A stretch of DNA of 64,000 nucleotides from Alteriqipengyuania halimionae (GTDB lineage: Bacteria; Pseudomonadota; Alphaproteobacteria; Sphingomonadales; Sphingomonadaceae). The translations under genes and the position numbers were made by a program. Below the pieces are notes generated by a model that worked only from the letters and a program-made list of their open reading frames with translations, searched no databases and had not been told where the DNA came from. Location of the stretch: the NCBI RefSeq assembly GCF_009827575.1, contig NZ_WTYR01000001.1:248001-312000 (forward strand), given 5' to 3'. Below, in pieces: positions 8,514-17,811 of the stretch (within the stretch, counting starts at the first letter, position 1; each line of letters opens with the position of its first letter).

Positions 8514-10712
8514 ATGCCGACTGAATCGCGCAAACGCCGCCGCAAAAGCGCCCGTCCCAGCCGAAGAGCGCCCGCCGCTGTCACTGGCTGGAAGCTCTGG
8601 TTGAAACGGCTCTTCCTGTGGGGCGCGGGGATTGCGATCCTCTGCGCGCTGGTGCTCGGCATTGCGGTGGCGGTCACCATGAAGGGGCTGCCGAGCTACA
8701 ATCAGCTGCGCCAGAGCCAGAACGGCCAGACGATCGTGGTCCGCGCGCGCGACGGCTCGCAACTCGTCTCGCTCGGCCCGAGCTATGGCGAGTGGATTCC
8801 CTACGACCACATCCCGCAGGTGATGAAGGACGCGATGGTCTCGGTCGAAGACCGCCGGTTCGACATGCACCCGGGGATCGATCCGATTGGCTTGACGCGA
8901 GCGGCCTGGGTTTCGGTGACCACGGGCACGGGCATGCGGGCGACATCGACGATCACCCAGCAGCTGGCGCGCAACATCTTCCTCAATTCCAGCCGCACGC
9001 TCGACCGCAAGGCGCGCGAAGGGGTGCTGGCGATGGCGCTCGAGGCGAAGTTTTCGAAGGAACAGATCCTCGAACTCTATCTCAACAAGGTCTATTTCGG
9101 CGGCGGCGCTTACGGCATCGACAGTGCGAGCCGGCGGTTCTTCGGCCATAGCGCCGAGACGCTCAGCCTCGAGGAAGCGGCGATCATTGCCGGACTGGTG
9201 AAGGCCCCCTCGCGCTATTCGCCGACCGCCGATGCCGATGCAGCGGTCCGCCGCGCCGGGATCGTGCTCAGGACCATGGCCGCCAACGGTTATATCACCG
9301 AAGGCCAGGCCGGCGCGGTCGATATCGATACGGTCGATATCAAGGAAGACGCGGGCGGCAATGCGGTGCGCTATTTCACCGACTGGGTGCTGCCGCAGCT
9401 CGATGTCCTGATCCCCGTCACCTACGAACCGATCGAGGTCTGGACCACGCTCGATCCGGCGCTGCAGGAGACTGCGAGCAAGGCGCTCAACGCGCATGCG
9501 CCCGACGGCGCGCAGGGGGCGCTCGTCAGCATGGATCGCGACGGCGCGATCCTCGCCATGGTGGGCGGCAAGGATTACGTCGACAGCAATTACAACCGCG
9601 CCACCCAGGCGTTGCGCCAGCCCGGCTCGGCGTGGAAGCTGTTCGTCTACCTCGCCGCGCTCGAAGCCGGCTATACCCCTGATGACCGGGTGGTCGACGA
9701 GAAGATCACCATCGACGGCTGGACCCCGCGCAATTCGAACGGCAGCTATTCGGGCGAGATGGATGTCCGCGCCGCCTTCGCCTACTCGAAAAACACCGTC
9801 GCGGCCAAGCTCGGCTACGAAGTCGGCTTCAGCACGGTGGCCAACATGGCGCGCCGCTTCGGAATTTCGACGCCGATCAATACCTTGCCAGCCATGGTTC
9901 TCGGCACATCGGAAGTCCGCGTACTCGACATGACGCGTGCCTTTGCCGGGATTTCGGCGAGGGGCCGATCGGTTGAGCCCTATGGCATCGTCAGGGTGCG
10001 AAGCTCGAGCGGGGAGACGCTGTACGAGCATCGCCCCGCGCGCCAGCAGCAGCTCGTGCCCGATTACGTCGCCGCCGGAATCACCGACCTGCTCCAGACC
10101 ACGGTCAATATAGGCTCGGGCCGTGCCGCCAATATCGGGCGTCCGGTGGCCGGCAAGACCGGGACGACGTCGTCGAACAAGGATGGCTGGTTCGTCGGTT
10201 TCTCGAGCGGGGTGACGACCGGCGTATGGATGGGCCGCGACGATGCCAAGGCGGTGCGCGGTCTCGCCGGCGGTGCGGCACCCGCGCGTGCCTTCGCCGA
10301 ATTCATGCGCCAAGCGGTGGCCAAGCGCCCGGTCGAACAATTCGACACCGACCTGAGTCTGCCCGAATGGCAGCTCGAGCCCGACGAGGAGGATCCTTAT
10401 GGCGATCCGGGCGACTATTACTATGTCGACGAGAACGGCAACATCATCGATCCAAACGAGGTCGATGACTTCTTCAATCGCGGGGAGCGTCGTCCCGAAG
10501 GCATCGAAACGCCCGAAGGTGGCCGCGAAAGCCCGCCGCCTGCGGTCGATCCCGATTTTCTCGACCGGGCGATCAACGGACCACGGCCGACTGCCCCGCA
10601 GCAACGGGAGACGCCGCCCCGCGATGCGCCGCCGCCCAAGCAGCGACCGGCTCCTTCGCCCGAACCCAGCCCGCGCACGACCTCGCGTCCGGTGACCCAG
10701 CCGATCGACTGA
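8514..10712 (+). CDS. class A penicillin-binding protein (PBP1A type)
   Basis: This is a 732-residue bifunctional peptidoglycan synthase. A basic cytoplasmic tail is followed by one membrane helix at about 32-56. The glycosyltransferase domain at about 75-260 has catalytic Glu112 in SVEDRRF and TITQQLARN. The transpeptidase domain has SAWK (Ser372, Lys375), YSKN as the SxN motif and KTGTTSS. A proline-rich acidic tail of about 120 residues follows, with DYYYVDENGN. The domain order is that of enzymes that polymerise and cross-link lipid II. The start is uncertain: ATG 8514 is favoured, GTG 8481 is possible, and an out-of-frame ATG at 8498 opens an eight-codon leader that overlaps the chosen start. 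Confidence 0.93.
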   Translation: MPTESRKRRRKSARPSRRAPAAVTGWKLWLKRLFLWGAGIAILCALVLGIAVAVTMKGLPSYNQLRQSQNGQTIVVRARDGSQLVSLGPSYGEWIPYDHIPQVMKDAMVSVEDRRFDMHPGIDPIGLTRAAWVSVTTGTGMRATSTITQQLARNIFLNSSRTLDRKAREGVLAMALEAKFSKEQILELYLNKVYFGGGAYGIDSASRRFFGHSAETLSLEEAAIIAGLVKAPSRYSPTADADAAVRRAGIVLRTMAANGYITEGQAGAVDIDTVDIKEDAGGNAVRYFTDWVLPQLDVLIPVTYEPIEVWTTLDPALQETASKALNAHAPDGAQGALVSMDRDGAILAMVGGKDYVDSNYNRATQALRQPGSAWKLFVYLAALEAGYTPDDRVVDEKITIDGWTPRNSNGSYSGEMDVRAAFAYSKNTVAAKLGYEVGFSTVANMARRFGISTPINTLPAMVLGTSEVRVLDMTRAFAGISARGRSVEPYGIVRVRSSSGETLYEHRPARQQQLVPDYVAAGITDLLQTTVNIGSGRAANIGRPVAGKTGTTSSNKDGWFVGFSSGVTTGVWMGRDDAKAVRGLAGGAAPARAFAEFMRQAVAKRPVEQFDTDLSLPEWQLEPDEEDPYGDPGDYYYVDENGNIIDPNEVDDFFNRGERRPEGIETPEGGRESPPPAVDPDFLDRAINGPRPTAPQQRETPPRDAPPPKQRPAPSPEPSPRTTSRPVTQPID

Positions 10713-10713
10713 C

Positions 10714-10732
10714 GCGGCCTGTCGCGGGCCGC
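10714..10732 (+). terminator. hairpin between convergent PBP and HtrA genes
   Basis: GCGGCC pairs with GGCCGC around a seven-base loop two bases after the PBP stop. The following T run is short, so efficiency is uncertain. It could serve both converging transcripts. Confidence 0.5.
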
Positions 10733-10809
10733 TTCGTCACACAGCTCATACGAAAACGGGACACCGCGCCGATGCGCAATGCCCCGTTCGAGTGCTGGTT
10801 TGGTCAGGC

Positions 10810-12333
10810 TTAGCGCAACTTGACCGGCACGAAGCGCGGCCGCTGGCCGGGGCGCTGGACTTCGAGCAGGATCGAGCTGCGATTGCCGTCCTTGAATTCT
10901 TCGATGATCGCTTCGAGTTCCTCGACCGTGTTCACCTTGCGCTGGTCGGCGGCGAGGATTACGTCGCGACGACGCAGGCCGATCTGGCCGGCATTCGAAC
11001 GCGGATCGACCACGCTGATGACCAGGCCGCTCGTATCGCGCGGGAGGCCGAGTTGGCGGGCGATCTGCCCGGTCATCGGGAGCACCGAGACGCCGAGCGA
11101 ATCTTCGATCAGGCCGGCACCCTGGCGCTGGGGCGCGCGATTCAGCGCGTCCTCGTCGTCCTCCTCTTCCTGGCCGAAGCCCTGCGCGGCGAGCTGTTCC
11201 TCGGTCGGGCGCTTGCCGACCGTGGCGGTAATTTTCTCGTTCTCGCCGCGACGGATCAACTCGATCGGGATACTCGACCCGGGCTTGATGTTGGCGACGA
11301 TAAAGCTAAGCGTCTGTTCGGGGGTGACCTCCTTGCCGTCGATCTTCACGATCACGTCGCCGGCCTGGATGCCGGCATCGGCTGCAGCGCCGCCGGGTTC
11401 CACCGCCTGGACGAATTCGCCGCGTCCTGCACGGATCCCGAGCGAATCAGCCAGCTCGTCGGTCACCGGAGATATCTGGACACCCAGATAGCCGCGCTCG
11501 ATCGCCTTACCTTCGCGCAGACGCTCGACGATTGGTGCCGCAATGTCGGCGGGAATCGCAAAACCGATCCCGACATTCCCGCCCGAGGGCGAGAGGATCG
11601 CGTTGTTGATCCCGATTACATTGCCTTGCAGATCGAACATCGGGCCGCCCGAATTGCCGCGATTGATTGCAGCATCGGTCTGCAGATAGCGGTCGTAGGC
11701 GCCGCCCGAACCGGTGTTGCGATAGACGGCCGAGATGATGCCGGACGTCACGGTCGAGCCGAGGCCAAAGGGATTGCCGATCGCGATCACCCAGTCGCCG
11801 ACGCGCGTCGTTGTCGAATCGCCGAATTTGACGAACGGAAACGCTTCCGATCGTTCGATCTTCAGCACGGCGAGATCCGATGCGGCGTCACGGCCGACCA
11901 GTTCGGCTTCGTATTCTGTGCCGTCCACCATGCTGACGGTGATCGAGGTCAGGTCGGCATTGCCGCGCGGGGCCACCACATGGTTGTTGGTGACGATGTA
12001 ACCATCCGCCGAAACCAGGAAGCCCGAACCCAGCGAACTGCCTTCCCTGGTCGTCTCGTCGCCGCGATTTCCGAACAGGTCTGCCAGCGGGCTGCCGGCG
12101 AAGGGATTGTTGGGTACGCGCACACGCTGCGTGGTCGAAATGTTGACCACGGCGGGCTGCAGTTGCTCGGTCAGGTCGGCGAAGCTGCCGGGGGCTCCGG
12201 CGCGCGGGGCCATCCGCGACATTGCCGAATCCTCGTTCTGCGCGACCTGGGCTCCTGCGGGATAGCCGGTGGCCAGCGTCAAGGTGGCGCCTCCCAGCAG
12301 CAGGGCGGTGGTCACTCCATAGGCATAGCGCAT
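10810..12333 (-). CDS. periplasmic HtrA/Deg-family serine endoprotease
   Basis: This 507-residue exported protease takes part in envelope protein quality control. A signal peptide covers about residues 1-28. The trypsin-like domain has His118 (TNNHVV), Asp153 (SDLAVL) and Ser228 (GNSGGP). Two PDZ domains follow at about 280-370 and 415-500, separated by an acidic linker (EEEDDEDA). The order is that of DegP/DegQ. An ATG nine bases further upstream overlaps the AGAGGA ribosome site too closely, so the ATG at 12333 is preferred. It is the third gene behind hflK and hflC, a common alphaproteobacterial arrangement that groups two membrane and periplasm proteolysis systems. Confidence 0.93.
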   Translation of the reverse strand: MRYAYGVTTALLLGGATLTLATGYPAGAQVAQNEDSAMSRMAPRAGAPGSFADLTEQLQPAVVNISTTQRVRVPNNPFAGSPLADLFGNRGDETTREGSSLGSGFLVSADGYIVTNNHVVAPRGNADLTSITVSMVDGTEYEAELVGRDAASDLAVLKIERSEAFPFVKFGDSTTTRVGDWVIAIGNPFGLGSTVTSGIISAVYRNTGSGGAYDRYLQTDAAINRGNSGGPMFDLQGNVIGINNAILSPSGGNVGIGFAIPADIAAPIVERLREGKAIERGYLGVQISPVTDELADSLGIRAGRGEFVQAVEPGGAAADAGIQAGDVIVKIDGKEVTPEQTLSFIVANIKPGSSIPIELIRRGENEKITATVGKRPTEEQLAAQGFGQEEEDDEDALNRAPQRQGAGLIEDSLGVSVLPMTGQIARQLGLPRDTSGLVISVVDPRSNAGQIGLRRRDVILAADQRKVNTVEELEAIIEEFKDGNRSSILLEVQRPGQRPRFVPVKLR

Positions 12334-12441
12334 TGGGTGCATTTCCTCTTTGTCATCGGGTCTCTACGACCACAAATGTAAGCGTTTTTCGCCTTAATCC
12401 CTTTTGAACGACAGCGCCCCTCTCATGTCGTCCGTCGAACT

Positions 12442-13281
12442 CTAACGTCGTCCGCGGAATTGACGCAGATATTCGTTGTCAGGCGACAGGATGATCGACG
12501 ACTCGGCTCCGTTCCCGTTTTCCTTCGCGAAGGTCGCATCGTAGCTCTGCATCGCGCGGTAGAAATCGTAGAAGGAGGCGTCTTTGCCAAAGGCTTCGGC
12601 ATAGATCCGCGCACTTTCGGCATCCGCTTCGGCGCGGATGATCCGCGCATCGCGAGACCCCTGCGCACGGATCGTGCGTGCTTCGCGTTCGCGATCGGTT
12701 TCCATCCGCTGGAAGGCGGATTCGAGCGGAGCGCCCTGCGGCAGATCGGTGCGCTTGATCTGCACGTCGATCACTTCGGCGCCGTATTGGCGGGCCTGAC
12801 GATCGAGATTGGCACGGACATTGGCGAGCGCGGCACCGCGTTCTGCGGTCAGCATCGCCTGGAAGGTGCGACGGCCGAGTTCCTGGCGCAGCACCGAATT
12901 GAGGATCGGCTCGAGCGCGGCGCGGACGCCGTCGGTCGATCCCGCACGTTCGACCATGCGAACCGGGTCGACGATCCGGAATCGCGCATAGGCGTTGACG
13001 AGCAGGCGCTGCTGGTCGTTCGAAAGCACTTCCTCGTCGTTCATTTCGAGGTCGAGCAGGCGCTTTTCGACCCGTCGGACCTGATCGATGATCGGCACGC
13101 GGAAATAGAGCCCGGCATTGGTGTCGCCGGTGGTCGTGTTGACCGTGCCGACCGGTTCACCGGCGCGCAGGACGACGGCCTGTTCCTCTTCGGGCACCAC
13201 GAAGGCGCTGAGGAAGAACAGGACGACGGCGATCGCGAGCCCGATGACGAGGCCGCGGCGACTGGCGAAGAAACTGCCCAT
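12442..13281 (-). CDS. hflC: HflC, SPFH partner of FtsH
   Basis: This is a 279-residue protein with one N-terminal membrane helix (about 8-28), a band 7 domain facing the periplasm and a coiled coil rich in Arg, Glu and Ala (about 185-235). HflC pairs with HflK in a large cage around the membrane protease FtsH and modulates its activity. The ATG follows the hflK stop after one base, so translation is probably coupled. SQIL-type C-terminal residues are not needed for this assignment. The hflK-hflC order identifies it. Confidence 0.93.
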   Translation of the reverse strand: MGSFFASRRGLVIGLAIAVVLFFLSAFVVPEEEQAVVLRAGEPVGTVNTTTGDTNAGLYFRVPIIDQVRRVEKRLLDLEMNDEEVLSNDQQRLLVNAYARFRIVDPVRMVERAGSTDGVRAALEPILNSVLRQELGRRTFQAMLTAERGAALANVRANLDRQARQYGAEVIDVQIKRTDLPQGAPLESAFQRMETDREREARTIRAQGSRDARIIRAEADAESARIYAEAFGKDASFYDFYRAMQSYDATFAKENGNGAESSIILSPDNEYLRQFRGRR

Positions 13282-13282
13282 C

Positions 13283-14458
13283 TTACTGGCCTCCCTTGGT
13301 CGGTGCGGTGACCGTGGCGGACGATCCCTGCGATGGCGCCTGTTGTGCGCGCTTACGAATCTCCGGCAACGGGAGATAGGTCGTTACATTCCCCGGCTCG
13401 ACGATGGTCTTGTCGGTCTGGCGCAACACGCGCTCCATGGTTTCGTAATAGAGACGCTGTCGGGTCACTTCGGGCGCCAGGCGATACTGTTCGTAGACCT
13501 TGTTGAAGGCTTCGGCCTCACCTTCGGCCTGGGCGAGAACCTGCTGCGCGTAACCGCGCGCCTGGTTGCGTGCCGCATCGGCGTTCTGTTCGGCCACCGA
13601 AACGTCGCGGAAGGCATCGACCACCTCGCCCGGCGGGTCGGCCTTGTCGATTTCTACGCCGAGGATGTTGATGCCTGCGGCGTAGCCGTCGAGCACCCGC
13701 TGCATGCGTTCGCGCACGGCAAGTTCGATTTCGGCGCGGCCCTGGCCCGAGAAGGTCTCGTCGAGCGTTTTTTCGGCCACCGAGGCGCGCATTGCGGCTT
13801 CGGCCACTTCGCTGACGGTTTCGATCGGCTCGACCAGCTCGAACTTGAAGTTCTCGAGATTCTGGATGTTCCAACGCACGACATAGCTGAGGTCGACGAG
13901 ATTCTGGTCACCGGTCAGGATCAGCTTGGCCTGCTGGTCGCTGGTGGGGATGTCGATCGCGCGTACCCCGTCCACATTGACGATGTCGACCGTTTCGATC
14001 GGCCACGGAGCCGAGATGTTGAAGCCCGGCTCGAGTGTGCGGGTGTAATTGCCTAGCGTCTTGACCACGCCCTGTTCCTCGGCATCGACGACATGGAACA
14101 TCGTCGCGCCAAGGCCGAGAGCCACGATCGCGACGACCGCTACCGGGAACCAGCTCTTGCCGCCGGGGCGCTGCGGCATGCGGAAATTTCCGCCGCCACC
14201 ACCGCCGCCACGTCCACGACCGCGCGCGAAGATGTTTTCGACATTGCCATTGCCGCTGCTTCCGCTTTCGGGCGGAAGCCACGGATTGCGCGGCCCCGAA
14301 GAGCCGGGTGGGGGCGTGGGATCGGGCCGCGGGCCGGACCCGTCGCCAGAGTCATTGCCGTTGCCGGCCTTGCCTCCACGACCTGCGCCCCACGGGCTAT
14401 TGCGCTTGCCAGCCATCCACAGGCCGCCGTTCTTTACCAACCGGGTGAATCCGTTCAT
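13283..14458 (-). CDS. hflK: HflK, SPFH partner of FtsH
   Basis: This is a 391-residue protein. A glycine/proline-rich cytoplasmic tail (about 15-100) precedes one membrane helix (about 103-122), a band 7 domain (DAEEQGVVKTLGNYTRTLEPG) and a long helical region with AEGEAEAFNKVYEQY near 310. The tail and order are typical of HflK, which forms the alternating partner of HflC in the FtsH-enclosing cage. ATG 14458 is used, but an ATG at 14416 is also possible and neither has a strong ribosome site. Its start diverges from mrp, 78 bp away. Confidence 0.92.
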   Translation of the reverse strand: MNGFTRLVKNGGLWMAGKRNSPWGAGRGGKAGNGNDSGDGSGPRPDPTPPPGSSGPRNPWLPPESGSSGNGNVENIFARGRGRGGGGGGGNFRMPQRPGGKSWFPVAVVAIVALGLGATMFHVVDAEEQGVVKTLGNYTRTLEPGFNISAPWPIETVDIVNVDGVRAIDIPTSDQQAKLILTGDQNLVDLSYVVRWNIQNLENFKFELVEPIETVSEVAEAAMRASVAEKTLDETFSGQGRAEIELAVRERMQRVLDGYAAGINILGVEIDKADPPGEVVDAFRDVSVAEQNADAARNQARGYAQQVLAQAEGEAEAFNKVYEQYRLAPEVTRQRLYYETMERVLRQTDKTIVEPGNVTTYLPLPEIRKRAQQAPSQGSSATVTAPTKGGQ

Positions 14459-14536
14459 GCGGCGGATATAGTCAGGCCCGCTGCCGAAAAACAGGGGGAG
14501 AACCGCAAATTTTCGAACGAGGTTCGACGCATAGCC

Positions 14537-15493
14537 GTGAATGAAGAGTTATTGGAGCGATTGCCCGAAGACCTGCGCGCCCGCGTCCAGTCGGCGCGGC
14601 TGACGCAGGCGCGCGCAATCGTGGTGATGGATGCCGGCGGGCTTGATGCCGCAGCGCGCGAGGCGCTGGAAAGTGCCGTAAAATCAGCGCTGGCCGGTGC
14701 CGAAGGCGTGGACGAGGTGCATGTCGCGCTGACGGCGGACAAGCAACGCCGTCGGATGATCGCGATCGGATCGGGCAAGGGTGGGGTCGGCAAATCGACG
14801 CTTGCCGCCAATCTCGCGGTTGCGATGGCGCGTCGGGGGCGCAAGGTCGGGCTGGTCGACGCCGATATCTACGGCCCCTCGCAGCAACGCCTGCTGAAGA
14901 CCGAAGGCCAGAAGCCGACCGCGAGCAAAGAGCAATTGCGCCCGCTGCAGACCGAGAGCGGGGTCGCGCTGCTGTCGATGGGCAATCTCGTCGAACAGGA
15001 TCGCGCAATCGCCTGGCGCGGGCCGATGGCGTCGGGCGCGCTTGGCCAGCTGGTCGATGCTGACTGGGGCGAAACCGAATTGCTGATCGTCGATCTGCCT
15101 CCGGGTACCGGGGATGTGCAGCTGACGATGATCCAGAAGCACAAGCCCGATGGCGCGGTGATCGTCTCCACCCCGCAGGATCTGGCGCTGATGGATGCAA
15201 CCCGCGCAATGAACCTGTTCAACGCCGCCGACGTCCCGATCGTGGGGTTCGTCGAGAACATGGCGGGCTATATTTGCCCGCATTGCGGCGAGATGTCCGA
15301 TCCTTTCGGCAGCGGCGGTGCCGAAGCGGTGGCGAACCAGATCGACGTGCCATTCCTCGGGCGCATCCCGCTCGATATCGCGATCCGGCTGGCGAGCGAT
15401 GCGGGTGAACCGATTGCCAGCGGCGACGACGTTCGCGGACGCGCCTTCGATGCGATCGCCGGAAGGCTGGAAGCGTGGCTGGCGGCGGGCTGA
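14537..15493 (+). CDS. mrp: Mrp/NBP35-family iron-sulfur carrier ATPase
   Basis: This is a 318-residue P-loop ATPase thought to carry or insert [4Fe-4S] clusters. It has a short N-terminal MIP18-like segment (about 1-67), a deviant Walker A GKGGVGKS at 81-88 and DADIYGPS at 108-115. LIVDLPPGTGD lies at about 183-193, and the cluster-bridging C247-x2-C250 in GYICPHC follows. The start is GTG, since no in-frame ATG fits, and the ribosome site is weak. Its last codons overlap the start of the molybdenum hydroxylase gene. Confidence 0.92.
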   Translation: MNEELLERLPEDLRARVQSARLTQARAIVVMDAGGLDAAAREALESAVKSALAGAEGVDEVHVALTADKQRRRMIAIGSGKGGVGKSTLAANLAVAMARRGRKVGLVDADIYGPSQQRLLKTEGQKPTASKEQLRPLQTESGVALLSMGNLVEQDRAIAWRGPMASGALGQLVDADWGETELLIVDLPPGTGDVQLTMIQKHKPDGAVIVSTPQDLALMDATRAMNLFNAADVPIVGFVENMAGYICPHCGEMSDPFGSGGAEAVANQIDVPFLGRIPLDIAIRLASDAGEPIASGDDVRGRAFDAIAGRLEAWLAAG

Positions 15494-17811
15494 AAACTCC
15501 CGATATCCCGGTCTCGCGCCGCCAATTGCTGGTCGGCGGCGGGATAGGGGCCGGGCTGCTGCTGGCCTGGTGGGCATGGCCGCGCGACCATGCCGCACCG
15601 CTCGATCCGGCCAAGGGTGAGACCGGGTTCGGTGCGTGGTTGCGGATTGCCGAGGACGGGATGGTGACGGTCGCGGTCCCGCAGCTCGAGATGGGGCAGG
15701 GGGTTACGACGCTTCTGCCGCAGATCGCCGCAGTCGAGTTGGGTGCGGACTGGCGGATGGTCGCAGTCGAACCGGCACCGACGAGCGCGGCCTATGCGAA
15801 TTTCCCGCTGGCGGCGCGCTGGGTCCCGATGTGGCGCCCGGCGATCGAGGCCATGGCCGACGAGGAGAGCGATGTGGCGCTGCGCAAGTGGGCTCGCGAC
15901 GAGCGCTTCGATGCAACGGCGGACGGCACGTCGCTGGCGGCCTACGAGACACCGCTACGCGAAGCCGCCGCGAGCGCCCGCGCGATGCTTTGCATGGCCG
16001 CCGCCGAGCGCTGGGAGATCGACTGGCAGCAGTGCCGGACCGAGAACGGCACCGTCCGCCACGAGGACAAGGCGGTCGGCTTCGGCGAACTCGCGGCCGA
16101 AGCGGCGCAGTTCGACCCGCCCAAGGTTCCGCCGCTGCTTCCGGCCTCGAGTGGCGAGGCGGGCGAAGCGCTCGAACCCGAAACCGTGCCGGCTTTCCCG
16201 CGGCTCGATGCCCCGTCCAAAGCCACGGGCAGCTACGTGTTCGCCGGCGACGTTCGGTTCGTGCCCGATAGTGATGCCGATCGCATGGTTTTCGCCGCGA
16301 TCCGGCATGGCCCGGTCGGCGATGCTGAATTGACGCGCTTCGATCCAGCGCCTGCGCGCAAACTGCCCGGCTATCTCGGTCTGGTGAAGGCCAAACGCTG
16401 GCTCGCCGCATACGGCACGAACTGGTGGGCGGCGGAGCAGGCCCTGCGCCGGATCGCGCCGGGTTTCGATACTGCCGATCCGGTCGACAGCCCGCGCATG
16501 GTCGAAGCACTCGATGCCGGGTTGCGGCGCGGCGACGCGCACGAGATCATGGCGTGGGGAGAGGGCGAGGAAGCGCTGCCCGATCGCCCAACGCTCGCCT
16601 TGCGCTACGATATCGCGCCCGCGCCGCATGCCACCCTCGAAACCGCCAGCGCGACCGCGCGGCTGCGCGACGGGCGGTGCGAGATCTGGGCCGCGAGCCA
16701 GGCACCCGAACAGATGCGCCAGGCAGTCGCCGCGCAGCTCGGGCTTAGCGTCGAGGACGTGATCCATTACCCGGTCGGCGCAGGCAGCAGTTTCGATCGG
16801 CGGCTCGATCACGATCATGCGGTCGAAGCGGCGGTGATCGCGCGTGAGGTCGGTCGTCCCGTCCAGCTTACATGGTCGCGCTGGCAGGAAAGCCTTGCCG
16901 GTTGGCCGCGCGCGCCGATGGCCGCCGTGCTCGCCGCCGAAATCGATGCCGACGGACGCATTCTCGCGTGGAAGACCCGGATCGCGATGCCCGCCACCAA
17001 TCGCGAACAGGGGCGCCGACTGTTCGAAGGGGCGACGCCATGGGCGGCGATCGACGCGTCCGAAGGCGAGGTCGATACGCTGGCCATGGAAGGGGCGGTG
17101 CCGCCCTATGCGGCGCAGAACCTGGTGGTGCAGCACGTGCCGGTGCGGATTGGCCTGCCGACCGCTCGACAGCGCGGCAATGCCCCGGCCTACACCTGTT
17201 TCCTGACCGAGACCTTCGTGGACGAACTGGCGCGCAAGGCCGGGCGCGAGCCACTCGGGTACCGTATCCAGCTGCTTGAAGGGCGAATCAGGCTGATCGA
17301 ATGCCTGACGCGGGTGACGCGCGGCGCGGTCTGGGGCGGGGGGCTCCCGGCCAGCGGCGAGGGGCTGGCTTGCCTGCAAATGGGGCAGGGCGAGAGCGGA
17401 GAAGAGGGCCCGCGCAGTGGCCATATCGCCTGTGTCGCCCGCGTGCGTCAGGGCGAAGGCGGACTGCGCGCGACCGAACTCCATTTCACCTGCGATATCG
17501 GCCGTATTCCCAATGCCGAGCTCGCGCGGCAGCAGATCGAGGGCGGGGCAATCTTCGCGCTGGGTCTCGCGCTCGGCGCGCCTCTGGATTACGAGAACGG
17601 CCTGCCCGATCTCGGCACGCTTTCGGCGATGCGTTTGCCCGGCATGGCGGCAACGCCCGAGATCATGATCGAATTCGTCGAGAGTGAAGCGGAACCGTTC
17701 GATCCGGGCGAGATTTCCGTAGGCGTCACCCTTCCGGCGATCGCCAATGCCCTGTTCGCCGCCACCGGCACGCGGCTTCGCACGCTCCCTCTTTTTTCAG
17801 GTGTCACATGA
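15475..17811 (+). CDS. molybdopterin-binding aldehyde/isoquinoline oxidoreductase large subunit
   Basis: This is a 778-residue protein like IorB, the molybdenum subunit of isoquinoline 1-oxidoreductase-type hydroxylases. A twin-arginine motif SRRQLLVGGG (residues 15-24) and a following hydrophobic helix suggest Tat-dependent membrane or periplasmic location. The body shows family blocks such as QLEMGQGV, an arginine-tryptophan-rich centre and the C-terminal LPAIANALFAATGTRLR. The GE just before that block aligns with the catalytic-Glu motif GVGE. The usual 2Fe-2S small subunit is not adjacent. The start is GTG inside the mrp end, and the stop overlaps hemH by four bases, indicating an mrp-iorB-hemH operon. 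Confidence 0.85.
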   Translation: MAGGGLKTPDIPVSRRQLLVGGGIGAGLLLAWWAWPRDHAAPLDPAKGETGFGAWLRIAEDGMVTVAVPQLEMGQGVTTLLPQIAAVELGADWRMVAVEPAPTSAAYANFPLAARWVPMWRPAIEAMADEESDVALRKWARDERFDATADGTSLAAYETPLREAAASARAMLCMAAAERWEIDWQQCRTENGTVRHEDKAVGFGELAAEAAQFDPPKVPPLLPASSGEAGEALEPETVPAFPRLDAPSKATGSYVFAGDVRFVPDSDADRMVFAAIRHGPVGDAELTRFDPAPARKLPGYLGLVKAKRWLAAYGTNWWAAEQALRRIAPGFDTADPVDSPRMVEALDAGLRRGDAHEIMAWGEGEEALPDRPTLALRYDIAPAPHATLETASATARLRDGRCEIWAASQAPEQMRQAVAAQLGLSVEDVIHYPVGAGSSFDRRLDHDHAVEAAVIAREVGRPVQLTWSRWQESLAGWPRAPMAAVLAAEIDADGRILAWKTRIAMPATNREQGRRLFEGATPWAAIDASEGEVDTLAMEGAVPPYAAQNLVVQHVPVRIGLPTARQRGNAPAYTCFLTETFVDELARKAGREPLGYRIQLLEGRIRLIECLTRVTRGAVWGGGLPASGEGLACLQMGQGESGEEGPRSGHIACVARVRQGEGGLRATELHFTCDIGRIPNAELARQQIEGGAIFALGLALGAPLDYENGLPDLGTLSAMRLPGMAATPEIMIEFVESEAEPFDPGEISVGVTLPAIANALFAATGTRLRTLPLFSGVT

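Noticed and set aside
8498-8524. Eight-codon leader peptide overlapping the PBP start
   Set aside because: It has a modest ribosome site, but the encoded peptide shows no regulatory residue pattern. Its existence cannot be supported from sequence alone.
8490-10604. Leftward frame of 704 codons opposite the class A PBP
   Set aside because: It is antisense shadow of a gene with complete catalytic motifs, and its composition is not protein-like.
8435-10791. Shared 13-mer ATGCCCCGTTCGA after msrB and after the PBP gene
   Set aside because: There are only two copies, with no dyad or conserved flanks. Chance in G+C-rich DNA is likely.
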